Below are positions 30,833 to 40,186 of a stretch of 64,000 nucleotides of DNA, piece after piece (within the stretch, counting starts at the first letter, position 1; the number at the start of each line of letters is the position of its first letter). The notes under the pieces were generated by a model, which saw only the letters and a program-made list of their open reading frames with translations, searched no databases and had not been told where the DNA came from. Origin of the DNA: Prorocentrum cordatum (taxonomy: Eukaryota > Sar > Dinophyceae > Prorocentrales > Prorocentraceae); contig CAUYUJ010020182.1 of NCBI GenBank assembly GCA_963575745.1, positions 358,620 to 422,619 of the forward strand. Reading direction: 5' to 3'. The translations under genes and the position numbers were made by a program.

Positions 30833-30836
30833 TCGG

Positions 30837-31033
30837 TGGCGAGCGAGGGGGGGAAGGGAGAATGAGAAGGCCTTCTCAGGAGGCGGCGGGGCTTCTCGGA
30901 AGCTCTCGCGCCTTCCGAGGGGTTTTTGAGGTGTCTTCGGGGAAGGCTCAGAACACTTCTCGGAAGGCCTGGGGACTTCCGAGCCTTCTGAGAAGGCCTG
31001 CCCCTCTTGCTTCCCCCCCAGGTCTCGCCGCCG
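30837..31033. mobile_element. Family C inverted-repeat element, copy 5
   Basis: TGGCGAGCGAGGGGGGGAAG faces CTTGCTTCCCCCCCAGGTCTC..GCCG. The interior has GAGAAGGCCTTCTC, CGGGGCTTCTCGGAAGC and GCCTTCTGAGAAGGC palindromes. A CTC array adjoins its left end, as it replaces the right half of the 25021 copy. Confidence 0.75.
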
Positions 31034-32502
31034 AGGCTCCATGAGTCCTGCAAGAAGTTTGCAGGCCTGCGAAGGCATATCGTTTTCTGTAGACATTTCG
31101 CTCTCGGTTGGTCTTTCTGAGTGTCACGCCTTCGGTGAAGCTCCAGAGGAGAACCCCCCCCGCCCGTAGAAAGTCGAAGCATGGCTCCTAGATCCCCCCT
31201 GAGAGCACAAGCCCCCCAAGACGACCCTCTTCCTTCTCTTCCTGGGCCAGTGCTCGCTTGTGGAGCCTTCTTCCCATCAGTTTGGAAGCGGCGCCACGTT
31301 CAGTACAACGGCTTTTATGAGTTGATCCAGTGCACTTGCTGGATGCAGGTGCCGTCGTGCAGCCGTAGCCGACATGATGCTCACGTATGCTCGCGAGGTT
31401 AGTTTGCCCACTTGAGGTCCCTCCATTTGTAGTTCATTAGCTGCAGCTGCAATTTGCTGCCGAGGAGGACCGCCTGGTTCGAAGTTGTGCCTCTCTTGGG
31501 GGCCGTTTTGTGCCTATGCCCAGCTTCTTGATCGATTGGCGAACTGCTCACTTCCATTTGGACGACCCCAGTATAGCCCCGAGAGACTTCAAGATGCCGC
31601 CAGGAGTGCACCGAGTCCCTGCGAGGGTCCCAAGATGCCCCACGAGCCCCCGAGAGACCCCAGGTGCCCAAGAAGACCCAAGACGGCCCCAATATGCTCA
31701 CAGAGGGCCTCCAGAACCCTCCAAGAGGGGCCCGAAAATGCTACCAGGAAGGGTCCAAATACGCTCCAGGAGGCTTCGAAGAGGCTCTGAAGAGGCTCTC
31801 CTGGTCTTCCCGTGCCAGTTCTTCCTCTTCCTTCTGTCTCACTCTTACCTCCTTGTCTATCCCGGTTGAACTCCACTGCCCTTGTTTCCCCTCGTCTTTC
31901 TCCTTCGTCAAGGTTGAAACGGACAAGACGGGAGTGAATATGAGTATTGTCCCTTCTCTTTTCTGCTGTTCCACCGTCCTCTCCTTCACTCTCCTTCCCT
32001 CTCCCAGCTCCTCCCATCATGCCCTAGCTCCTCGCTTTCCTCTCCTCTCTTCTCCGCCCTCCTTCCCTCTCCTTGCGCTCCCGCCCTCCCACTCCTCGTT
32101 TCCGCCCGCCCCCCTTCCGCCCCTCCGTCCTCACTCCTGCTTCTCCCCTCCTCGATCCTTTCGCTCCCAGGTTCTCTCGCTACCGCTCTTTCCCGTCTTT
32201 GCGGGACCTTCCTCACCCAGGGCCCCGACAGGCCCTCGAGCGGGAAACGGACCACGCGGGATCTGGCACGGACGCGGCCCGCTGGCATCCCTCTCCCTGG
32301 CCCTCGTTGGGCCCAGTGACGGCCGGTACGCCGAAGAGTATACGCGCTCCTGCACCCGCAGGCATTCTGGCCAGAGCGGGCTCGGCGAGCCCTCGGCGGC
32401 GCTGGCCGGGCCGTGGCTCCGCGCTATCTCGCGCCGTGCCGCTCACCACGCCGCCTGCCCACAGCGTGAGGTCCCGGGCGCTCCGTGCTCCCTCCGGCGG
32501 CG
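31034..32502. other. Unassigned; upstream region of the NGVYV gene
   Basis: 31181-31402 is a 73-codon frame without a known domain. 31570-31770 has degenerate CCCAAGATGCCCC / GACCCCAGGTGCCC repeats. 31800-32200 is pyrimidine-rich (CTTCCTC, CTCCC). 32200-32502 is GC-rich and may hold the 5' UTR of the next gene. No spliced-leader relic was seen here. Confidence 0.4.
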
Positions 32503-33184
32503 ATGGGGCAGCTCTGGTCCTCGGCACCGAAGCCGAAGGAGGGCGGGCGGCGCATCCTGGTGACCGGCGCGGGCGAGAGCGAGGCGAATGGGGTGTACGT
32601 CGAGTGCGCCAGGCCATTCGACGGGAAGCCGCAGTTCGTGTATTCTGGGCGCTCCCGTGACCGCGCCCCCATCGTGCTGTGGTGGGCGGCTTCGGGCGAG
32701 CAGTGGAGCATTCGCAAGGACGCGGTGCGCCTAGGGAGCACCAGCAAGCTGTGGTACATCTCGAAAGAGAAAAAACGCCACAAGCATAAACTTGTGGCGC
32801 TCCGCGCGAATTTCTTGGATCCGCGCTGGGCCCCCCCCGCGGCGCCTCCGGTGCCGCCCCTGGCGCGCGGAGCGCGCCAGGGAGGGGGCTCCAGCGCAGA
32901 TCCAAGAAATCCGCGCGCAGCGCCAGCAGTTTGTGTCTATGGCGCTTTCTTCTTCTTCTCACATCGCCAGCTCCGCCACCGGCGCAGACGTGTCCGGCGA
33001 CCTGCCGCCCTCCAGCGGGTGGAGCGTGTCCGCCAAGTCGGCGGAGCGGGCGACGGGAGCCGCCGCGTTCAGCATCGAGCCGGCGCCGGCGGTGCGCGTC
33101 CTGGCTGGGGGCGAGCCCGTGCCCGAGGAGGTCCTCAGGGACATGGAGCAGCGTGGGGCCCAGTACGCCGCAGACGGGGAGTGA
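32503..33184 (+). CDS. Two-exon gene with dinoflagellate NGVYV-type domain
   Basis: Exon 1 (32503-32768) starts MGQLWSSAPKPKEGG and includes EANGVYVECARPFDGKPQFV, then IVLWWAASGEQWSI and KLWYIS. Exon 2 (32971-33184) continues ADVSGDLPPSSGWSV, then AAAFSIEPAPAVRV, and ends AADGE-stop. The order NGVY..GKP.F.Y...I.W....W.I....LWY....PP..GW....P.P.V matches a domain often seen, usually repeated, in dinoflagellate predicted proteins; its function is unknown to me. The intervening 202 bases (32769-32970) hold a family B element and must be removed to join the frames. A GA donor (AAAGA then GAAAAAAC) with acceptor CATCGCCAG gives 159 residues; a GT donor at 32754 is also in phase and gives 154. No signal peptide or membrane segment. 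The gene lies inside SMC1 intron 1, same strand. Confidence 0.7.
32769..32970 (+). mobile_element. Intron formed by family B introner-like element (copy 3)
   Basis: 32776-32947 is the element. The left arm CGCCACAAGCATAAACTTGT, then GGCGCTCCGCGCGAATTTCT, faces GAAATCCGCGCGCAGCGCC, then AGCAGTTTGTGTCTATGGCG. It is followed by a pyrimidine run TTTCTTCTTCTTCTC and the acceptor CATCGCCAG. The frames on either side differ by one base and join only if about this segment is excised. This is the behaviour expected of an introner: a transposable element that creates an intron. Confidence 0.75.
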
Positions 33185-33204
33185 CGGCCGTGGGATCTCC
33201 TCCT

Positions 33205-33302
33205 CCTTTTCCTCCTCCTCCTCCTCCTCCTCCATCCTCCTCCTCCTCCTCCTCCTCCTCCTCGTTCTCCTCCTCCTCTTCCTCCTCCTCCTCCTCCTCC
33301 TC
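33205..33302. repeat. (CTC)n microsatellite
   Basis: It begins about 20 bases after the stop codon of the NGVYV gene, so it would lie in the 3' UTR. Confidence 0.9.
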
Positions 33303-33470
33303 CGCGACGGCATGCGATCGATGTCGGTGCGGGGAGGGTGCCCTGCTGCTCTGCGTGCCTGTTGGGTGCTCCTGTGCATCCCGGGGTTGCGGGTTGCCCT
33401 CGATCGGATGTTCGGCGTGCTCTGGCCAGCGGAGGGTCTCGTGCTCTTGAAGGATGTTCTTCTGTCCCCA

Positions 33471-33616
33471 AACACAAACCTTTGGCGCTCCGCGCGGACT
33501 TCTTGGACCGGCGCCGGGCCCCCCCGGCGGGGCCTCCAGCGCCGCCCCTGGCGCGCTGGGTCCAGCGCAGGTCCAAGAATTCCACGCGGAGCGCCAACAG
33601 TTTTATGTTGATGTTT
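33471..33616. mobile_element. Family B introner-like hairpin element, copy 4
   Basis: AAACACAAACCTTTGGCGCT, then CCGCGCGGACTTCTTGGACC, faces GGTCCAAGAATTCC, then ACGCGGAGCGCCAACAGTTT and TATGTTGATG. It has a shorter centre than copy 1. It is followed at once by TGTTATCTTCCAG, an acceptor-like sequence. Confidence 0.85.
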
Positions 33617-33669
33617 GTTATCTTCCAGCAGATGCCTATGTTTTGTGTTATGTTTATGTGATGTCTGTT

Positions 33670-33740
33670 TGTGGTTATTGTTGTTGTTGGTGGTGGTGGT
33701 GTTGCTGATGCTGTTGTTGTTGCTGTTGCTGTTGTTGAAC
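33670..33740. repeat. (TTG/TGG)n microsatellite
   Basis: A short T/G triplet array after family B copy 4. Confidence 0.75.
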
Positions 33741-33839
33741 ACTATTACTTCTAAAGAATTATTATTGTTGGACCCCCTGGTGCACGCCCCCCGCCCAAAA
33801 CCTAGGCCGCAGCTACATTTTCATCATTTTTCTGCGAAA

Positions 33840-34360
33840 GCTTCAGAAAAGTGGATTACCCCCGGATCCGGTTTTTTGTTGACGCTCGTTTTCCCTTGCA
33901 AAAAACAATAGAAAATGAAAATTCTTGTTCTTAGTTGATCAAATTGCAAGAATCCCTTGCAAAAAATAAGGTAAAGTGGACATTCGTGCGCGCAAGACGA
34001 AATCCTTCCAAAACCTTAGGTTTCGTAACGATTTTAACATAAAAACATCAAAAACCCAATGGTTTTTTAAGAAAAAATTGTCAAAATGTCCTTCCGCGCG
34101 CTCTTGCGGATTCATAGGAAACACACCACTTTTTAAACATTTCTGTCAAAAGGGTCTTTGCGTGCTACTTCTTCAGGTGCTTTGAACTTCTCCAACAACG
34201 GTTGCGCGCCTGCGAGGGCCACCATCCCTTGCAAAAAATGAGACGAAGTGCACATGCGCGCGGCCGCCGCGCGCGCATGTCGAAATCCTGCCAAACATAA
34301 TGGGTTTTCAATAATTTCAAGATGCGATGTTCAGAAAACATATGAAAACGCACTACTTTC
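33840..34360 (+). repeat. Family G dispersed repeat, diverged copy
   Basis: CCCTTGCAAAAAATGAGACG, AAGTGCACATGCGCGCGGCC, GCGCGCATGTCGAAATCCTG and CGCGCGCTCTTGCGG recall the 7866 copy; an AAATCCTTCCAAAACCTTAG block repeats the same theme. More A/T-rich than the other two copies. Confidence 0.5.
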
Positions 34361-34736
34361 TCATCCTTGGGCCTGTATAACATCAGTGTAACACATGTAC
34401 TTCTGTAATCGCATCCCCACGAATTTGCCCCAAAAATGTGACCAACTATCTTGGCACTGCGTACCATCTCACGTGTACCGTGTACCACATCATATGTAAC
34501 AGATGTGATCAACCTCTGTGGGTGTGTACCCCACGCCAGTGTAGTAGCCAGGGTCGTCCGCACGCCACGAAGTGAAGTGTCCCAACGTCATAGGGCGGGA
34601 AGCTGGGTGTGGGTGGTCTCGAAGAGTCGTTTGGATATTTGGTAGAGCTTGAACGGCCCCCCCACGAAGTGGGGGTATTGGCTGGTGTCGCAAGAAAACC
34701 CTGGCACTGGGGAGAACACTGAGCGTTCGGGTAAAA

Positions 34737-34748
34737 TGATTGTTGTTG

Positions 34749-34780
<32 letters not shown>

Positions 34781-34855
34781 GGTGGTGGTGGTGGTGGTGG
34801 TGTTGTTGTGTGTGTGTGTGTGTGTTGTTGTTGTGGTTGTTGTTGCTAGTTGTTT
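34737..34855. repeat. (GTT)n, (GGT)n and (GT)n compound microsatellite
   Basis: Three successive simple arrays. The preceding 34361-34736 has no recognisable gene. Confidence 0.9.
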
Positions 34856-34899
34856 TTAAGTTTTGTGTTTATGCTATGGTATGTGTTTGTTGATGCTTA

Positions 34900-34970
34900 T
34901 GATTTTTGTTCTTCCAGCAGATGGGGAGTGACGCCCGTGGGATCTCCTCCTCCTCCTCCTCCTCCTCCTC
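34900..34970 (+). repeat. Duplicate of the NGVYV gene's 3' end
   Basis: CTTCCAGCAGATGGGGAGTG, then ACGCCCGTGGGATCTCCTCC, closely matches the end of the gene at 33168-33207 (GCCGCAGACGGGGAGTG, ACGGCCGTGGGATCTCCTCC), including the stop codon and the start of the CTC array. Upstream here is intron-like, with TTGTTCTTCCAG, not exon 2. It looks like a paralogous terminal exon fragment. Confidence 0.6.
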
Positions 34971-34972
34971 CA
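34940..34972. repeat. (CTC)n microsatellite
   Basis: A short array after the duplicated gene end; a second one lies at about 35318-35366 inside very GC-rich sequence. Confidence 0.8.
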
Positions 34973-35512
34973 GCGGGTCCTCCCGCATCTTGACGTGCTC
35001 GGAGGAGGCGTGGATCAGGGGCGGCAGCGAGCCAACGCCCAGGGCGGACCGAGGAGGTACGGGGTGCATAGCAGGGCTCGACCTGAACGGTGTTCTGACG
35101 ATTCCGAGGGGTGCTTTCGTTCCGATGTCGTTCTGCGGCGCAGGCGGAGCGAACAAGACGCACAACGAAGCCAAAGAGCGAAGACGGAAAAGAGTCGGGG
35201 AGAGGACGAGGAGTCCTCGTCCTCCCCCCCCCCCGTCTCTCCCCCTGGGGGGGGGGCGGCGCGCGAGCGCGCGCGGCTCCTCGCGCTTGTCGCGCTCCGC
35301 GGCGCGGCTTCCCGACGCCTCCTCCTCCTCCTCCTCCTCCTCCTCCTCCTCCTCCTCCTCCTCCCCCTCCCTTCGGGGGGGCGGCGGCGCGAGAGCGCGC
35401 GCAGTGTCCGCCTCGCGCCCCTTCGCGCCGGCGCGGGCGCGCGCGCGCGAGCGCGCGCGCGCGCGAGGCCGCGAAGCCCTGGGCGCCCCTGCCGCTCCGC
35501 CTTGGCCTGGCG

Positions 35513-35664
35513 TTAGGTCGGGCATGTCCCCTGGCAGGCGGATTTTTGACGACAGGCAAAACAAAACCAAACAATGTTCAGGACATTTCTCAACACATCG
35601 TCCCCAGGCTATGTTTTTCACTAGTTCTGCGTATGCCTCCTGCAGCGGGACAGGCCCGGCCGAA
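35513..35664 (-). mobile_element. Family A MITE-like element, copy 6 (reverse)
   Basis: TTAGGTCGGGCATGTCCC faces GGGACAGGCCCGGCCGAA. Perfect 8-base flanks GCCTGGCG lie at 35505-35512 and 35665-35672. The interior reads as the reverse of the other copies (ATCGTCCCCAGGCTATGTTT). The ORFs that cross it are not genes. Confidence 0.9.
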
Positions 35665-35784
35665 GCCTGGCGCGCGGCCGCGGGAGGACGGCGGCGCGCC
35701 GCTCGGAGACAGACCGGCGCGGCGCGGCCGCCGCGGCGCGAAGGGCGGCGGCGGGCCCTCCCGCGAGGGGCCGGAGCGGAGGGG

Positions 35785-36382
35785 GCTGCCCCTCCTCCTC
35801 CCTCCTCCTCCTCCTCCTCCTCCTCCTCCTCCTGCTCCTCCTCCTTCCTCCTCCTCCCCTCCCTCCCTCCCCTCCCTCCCTCCCTCCCTCCTCCCTCCCT
35901 CCCTCCCTCTCCCTCCCGCTCCTCCCCCCTCCCTCCCTCCTCCCTCCTCCTCCTCCTCCTCCTCCTCCTCCTCCTCCTCCTCCTCTCCTCCTCCTCCTCT
36001 CGTCCCTCCCTCCCTCCCTCCCTCCCTCCCTCCCTCCTTCCCTCCCTCCCTCCTCCCTCCCTCCCTCCCTCCTCCCTCCTCCCTCCTCCCTCCCCTCCCT
36101 CCCTCCCTCCCTCCCTCCCTCCTCCCTCCTCCTCCTCCTCCCTCCTCCTCCTCCTCCTCCTCCTCTCCCTCCTCCTCCTCCTCCTCCTCCTCCTCCTCCT
36201 CCTCCTCCCTCCTCCTCTCCTCTCTCCCTCCTCCTCCTCCCTCCTCCCTCCTCCCTCCTCCCTCCTCCCTCTCCTCCTCCCTCCTCCTCTCCTCCTCCTT
36301 CCTCCTCCTCCTTGCTCCTGCTCCTGCTCCTCCTCCTCCTCCTCCTCCTCCTCCTCCTCCTCCTCCTCCTCCTCCTCCTCCC
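35785..36382. repeat. (CTC)n/(CCCT)n pyrimidine tract, about 600 bp
   Basis: Long CTC and CCTCCC arrays. It creates poly-Pro/Ser/Leu (+) and poly-Glu/Gly/Arg (-) frames of up to 591 residues that were rejected as genes. Confidence 0.95.
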
Positions 36383-36879
36383 CAGAGGATGGCTGCAGAG
36401 CTGCGCTGCCCCAGAGGGGATGGCGTCGTCGGGTTCGCGGGGAGGGGCTGCGCAGAGGGTTCGCAGGCCTGCGGGGCAGTCTGCGCATGTCTCGTCGAGT
36501 CGACGGGCGTATGAATCTGAGGGTGCATCAGTTCTCCAGTCGATCCCCTACTCGAAGCACGGCTCCCGCTCAGATCCGAGGTTGCAAAGCAAATGCAGCA
36601 TCGCAAGAAAAAATCACCACCAGAGCCTCGGACCCCATAATTACCCTGCTGCGCCCCTTGTCGAGCCCGCTCGACCCCTGAGGGTCCCGAGGCCCCGAGC
36701 AGGGCAAACTGCCCCGCCGTGAGCCGCATCGCGGCGCCAGGACCCGAGGGCGTCTCGCAGGCGCCCTGCTCCTGCGGAGGGCCGCTTGCAGCGAAGACGC
36801 TGAGGCCATGACCGTCTTGTGCTCGGGAGGGGCTCCGGGTTTCGGGCCGTCTCTCGGGCTCGGGCCGGGGAGCCTCTCC

Positions 36880-37038
36880 TCAAGTCGGGCCTCTCCCTCA
36901 ACAGGAGGGATATTCTAAAAGAGTGGAAAAGTGGTCCAGGGACGATTTTTTTAGTATTTTCGAACATGTGGGGGGTATTTTTGGAGTGTTTTTAAGTTTT
37001 CGTCTAAAATCTTCCTGTAGGGGGACACGCCCGATTTA
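36880..37038 (+). mobile_element. Family A MITE-like element, copy 7
   Basis: TCAAGTCGGGCCTCTCCC faces GGGGACACGCCCGATTTA. Flanks GCCTCTCC and GCCTATAC agree at 6 of 8. The interior has ACAGGAGGGATATTC, CCAGGGACGATTTTTTTAG and AAATCTTCCTGTAG. Confidence 0.8.
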
Positions 37039-37427
37039 GCCTATACGTGGCCGAGGCTCACCGCGGCCAGGTAAAAAGCCCCTCGGGTCCTTGTTCAGCG
37101 CTCCTCTGGGCAGCACGGTGCATGCACGTGTGGAGTGGTGGACGTCCTTGGAAGGCATCACGAGCTCCCTTCGCAGGAGACTGCGCGCTCACGGATCTCG
37201 CCAGGAGTCTGCCGGGATGAAGAGGGCCATCCATTCACCAAAAGATGGGCAATGGTGCCTTTCCCCCGCTCAGGCTTTGCCTCAGGAGTTCAAAGTTGTT
37301 TGTGAGGAAACCGGTGGGTGCCGGACTTGGTCGCGCCAGGGATCCCTGAGAGTCCCCGGCTGTGCTTTTCTCACAAGGGCGTCCCTCGGGGGTTCCGCCG
37401 TCTTGTTTCTTTACGGTAGGTTCGTAT

Positions 37428-37598
37428 CGTGTCGACCCGCTGCGACACCGCCAGCGGCGTTCATCGTTGAACGCCGCGGGCGACCCAGAATCGTTCGATG
37501 TGGAACGATTTGGACGTTTCGGAGACGGCCGATTGTGCAAGGTTGAACGATCCCTGCGGTGTCAGAAGCCAACGCCGAAGTCGGCACGACACGAACCT
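37428..37598. mobile_element. Single inverted-repeat element
   Basis: AGGTTCGTATCGTGTCGAC at the left pairs with GTCGGCACGACACGAACCT at the right (17 of 19). The centre has GGCGTTCATCGTTGAACGCC, an internal palindrome. No second copy was found in the window. Confidence 0.6.
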
Positions 37599-37614
37599 GA
37601 CGTATACGGGCCGT

Positions 37615-37840
37615 GGGCTCCCCGGTATTGTTCCTTGTATTCCTTCCTCGGGTTCGCCGGTCTTGCTCTTCGGGTTCTCCAGTTTTCTTCCTTGTTTGGG
37701 CTCCTCGGGTTCCCTGGTCTTGGTCCTTCCGTGGGTTCCTCGGGTTCCCCAGGTCTTCTCCCTCGGGCTCCCGGGATCCCTGGTCTTGTTCTTTGCTCGG
37801 GTTCTTCGGGTTTCCCGGTCATGTTGCTCGGGCTTCCAGC
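37615..37840. repeat. Minisatellite, unit about 27-30 bp
   Basis: CTCGGGTTCCCTGGTCTTG, CTCGGGTTCCCCAGGTCTTC, CTCGGGCTCCCGGGATCCC and similar units follow one another. Confidence 0.8.
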
Positions 37841-37841
37841 A

Positions 37842-38055
37842 TTGCAAAGCGCTTCCAAGCAATGCCAAGCAATGCCAAGCAGAGGCAAGAGATGCAGAAC
37901 ATTGCAACGCAGTGCCAATCCATGCAAAGCAATGTCACGACATGCCAAGCAATGCCAAGCAATTGCAAGCAAAGCCAGGCAACTGCGAGCAGTGCCTGGC
38001 AATGCCGAGCAGCGCCAAGCCACGCCACGCAATGCCAAGCAATGTGCCCATGCAA
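37842..38055. repeat. AATGCCAAGC short tandem repeat
   Basis: Units of about 10 bases (AATGCCAAGC, AATGCAAAGC, AATGTCACGA). The same unit type reappears at 61500-61690. Confidence 0.85.
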
Positions 38056-38289
38056 TAGGAAGCTGTGCCCTAAATGGGGTCGCGCCAGGTTCATTGACGC
38101 TGTGTAGCACGTTCAGAATCTCATTGCCGAGAGTGCGCGAACCATCACGACAATTGTACCATTGACATTTCAGATCAGGTCTTTAGAGAAAGCCCGCGTG
38201 TACCCTTGGGGCTCCAAGGACATTTCTATTGAGCGCGCGGGATGTGGAGCCATCTTGACCACTTCTGCTACCGCGCGTGCCGACCTCGC

Positions 38290-38500
38290 TCCGTCTGTCG
38301 GTCTGTCTGCCTGCCTGCCTGCCTGCCTGCCTGACTGTCTCTCTCTTTCTGTCTGCCTCTCTGTCTGTCTGTTTGTTTGCCTCTCTGTCTGTTTGGCTGT
38401 CTGTGTGTGTGTGTGTGTGTGCGTGTGTGTGTGTGCGCGTGTGTGCGTGCGTGTGTGTGTGTGTGTGTGTGTGCGTGCGTGTGGGTCTCCACCTCTGTCT
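38290..38500. repeat. (CTGC)n, (CTGT)n and (GT)n compound microsatellite
   Basis: CTGC, then CTGTCTCT, then GTGTGT arrays. Cys/Val/Leu-rich frames on + and Thr/His-rich frames on - are artefacts. Confidence 0.9.
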
Positions 38501-38725
38501 CTCTGTCTCTGTCTTTGCCTTTGCAGCTTCTCCAAGCCGTGCTTGCACTTCGGGCTCCTTCCTCTGGGCCCGTCTGGCGGTCCCGCGGCTCATGTAGCAG
38601 CCGCCGCCGCTCCGTCGCCGCCCTGTTGCCGCCCGTCGTCTGGGCTTGTCTGGCGCTCCGCCGCGCACTGCCTCCTCCCCTGTCCTCCCCGCGCCGATCT
38701 CCAGATCCCCCCCCCCCCCCAGCAG

Positions 38726-38785
38726 GCACGAAACTTCCTCGTGTTCCAGGGGGACGTGGAGGCCGCCGCCCAGAGGCAGGGCAAG
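38726..38785 (+). CDS. SMC1: SMC1 exon 2 of window (Q-loop motif)
   Basis: It encodes ARNFLVFQGDVEAAAQRQGK. ARNFLVFQG is the diagnostic SMC1 signature; its Gln is the Q-loop residue that senses nucleotide and Mg in the ATPase head. The acceptor is a C-run followed by AGCAG, then GCACGAAAC, phase 0, joining exactly to exon 1 (K|A). The donor is not certain: GGCAAG then GACCCT is a GA donor in phase 0 (end 38785); GGCAGG then GCAAGG is a GC donor in phase 1 (end 38780). Flanking in-frame text (PLSLPLRRGG) is not SMC-like, so the exon is short. Confidence 0.9.
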
Positions 38786-39474
38786 GACCCTCTCTCTCTC
38801 CCGCTGCGGAGGGGGGGGGAGGGATGCGCCTCGCCCGCGGGGCCCTCGCCCTGCCGCCTGCTCCCGGTGCTGGCCCTGGCCGCGGCCGTGGACGTGGCGC
38901 GGCGGCAGCGAAGTGCAGCGCTGTTACTGGGGGCTGTCGGAGACAGGGCCGCAGGACCTCTGTTTGGGTCAAGCCGAGCCCAAGCATTCTAGGGGCGAAG
39001 ACGGCAGCAGCGGAGGGCAGCGCCAGAGCCGTGGACAGCCAGGCGCGGGGCCGAAGCGGCGAGCAAGTTGCACCCACGGGGGGCCGTCCCGAGGCCGTGG
39101 GGCCGTGGGGGCAGTCGGGAGACGCCTTGGGGGGGGGCGGGGCCGAGCCGACGAAGCGGGCGGAAGCAGGGCCGGGGGGTAAAGGTCCCGCTGCCGCTAC
39201 CCTTGCCTCGCTTTCGTCTTTTTTGTTTGGGCCTCCTGGGTGGCCTTGATCGCAACCGCTGGAGTCGCCTCGTAAAGCTGATCAGAATGCACCCCGGGAG
39301 AGGTCCGGGGAGCAGCGGTATCGGTATCTGTGTCGGGTCTCCCCAGAGGCAGCGACAGCGAAAGGTAGTAGATGGGCCCGTGGGCCAGTCGCGGACGCGG
39401 CCAGGCCAAGGAACTAACTAGTGGTGGCCAGGGAGGGCAGCGCTGCTGGGGGGGGGGACAGGGCCGAATCGAGG

Positions 39475-39564
<90 letters not shown>

Positions 39565-39835
39565 GCAGCGGTAGCGGCAGCGGCGGCGGCGGCGGCAGCA
39601 GCATCGGCGGCAGCGGCAGCGGCAGCGGCAGCGGCAGCGGCGGCGGCGGCGGCAGCAGCATCGGCGGCAGCGGCAGCGGCAGCAGCAGCGGCAGCGGCAG
39701 CGGCAGCAGCAACGGCAGCGGCAGCAGAGGGCAAACCAGAGTTGGGCACGGTCGGGGACAGGGCCGCGCCACCAGGGGGGGGGGACAGGGCGGGATCGAG
39801 GAGAGCAGCAGCAGCAGCAGCAGCAACGGCACAGG
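39475..39835. repeat. (CAG)n/(GGCAGC)n microsatellite
   Basis: CAG array, then GGCAGCGGC hexamer-like units, then a second CAG run at about 39805-39830. Poly-Ser, poly-Ala and poly-Cys/Leu frames of 110-211 residues derive from it. The phrase GGGGACAGGGCCG flanks both arrays, so the whole block is partly duplicated. Confidence 0.9.
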
Positions 39836-40186
39836 GCTTCGGGCGGCCGCACGTGCGAGTGGCCCTTCGCTGGAGCGAGCTCTTGTGCGGACCCGCTTGG
39901 GGGTCCCCCCCTCCGATCGCTGACCGCGAGGCGGCGGCAGTGGCTTTTATTGTTCGAGTAGGGGATCGCCCACAGAATTGATCTACCCCCGAGTTAATTG
40001 TCTCGCCGAATCTGCGGACACAGGCTCATTATTCTCGGTCGTTGCGCGAACATTCTACGCATTCGTCGTAGATCCCATGGGAAAATTGATGTTGGGGCAG
40101 ATCAATTCTGCAGTCGATCCTCCACTCAATGTACAGCGCCCGGGTTTGGCCCCCCAGCCGCCCCCTCGAGGGCCGCGCTCCAAGGG

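Noticed and set aside
34869-36729. Very long Glu/Gly/Arg (-) and Pro/Ser/Leu (+) frames up to 591 residues
   Set aside because: Dominated by about 600 bp of CTC/CCCT repeats and crossed by a transposable element.
39197-39981. Poly-Ser, poly-Ala and poly-Leu frames
   Set aside because: CAG/GGCAGC array translated in several frames.
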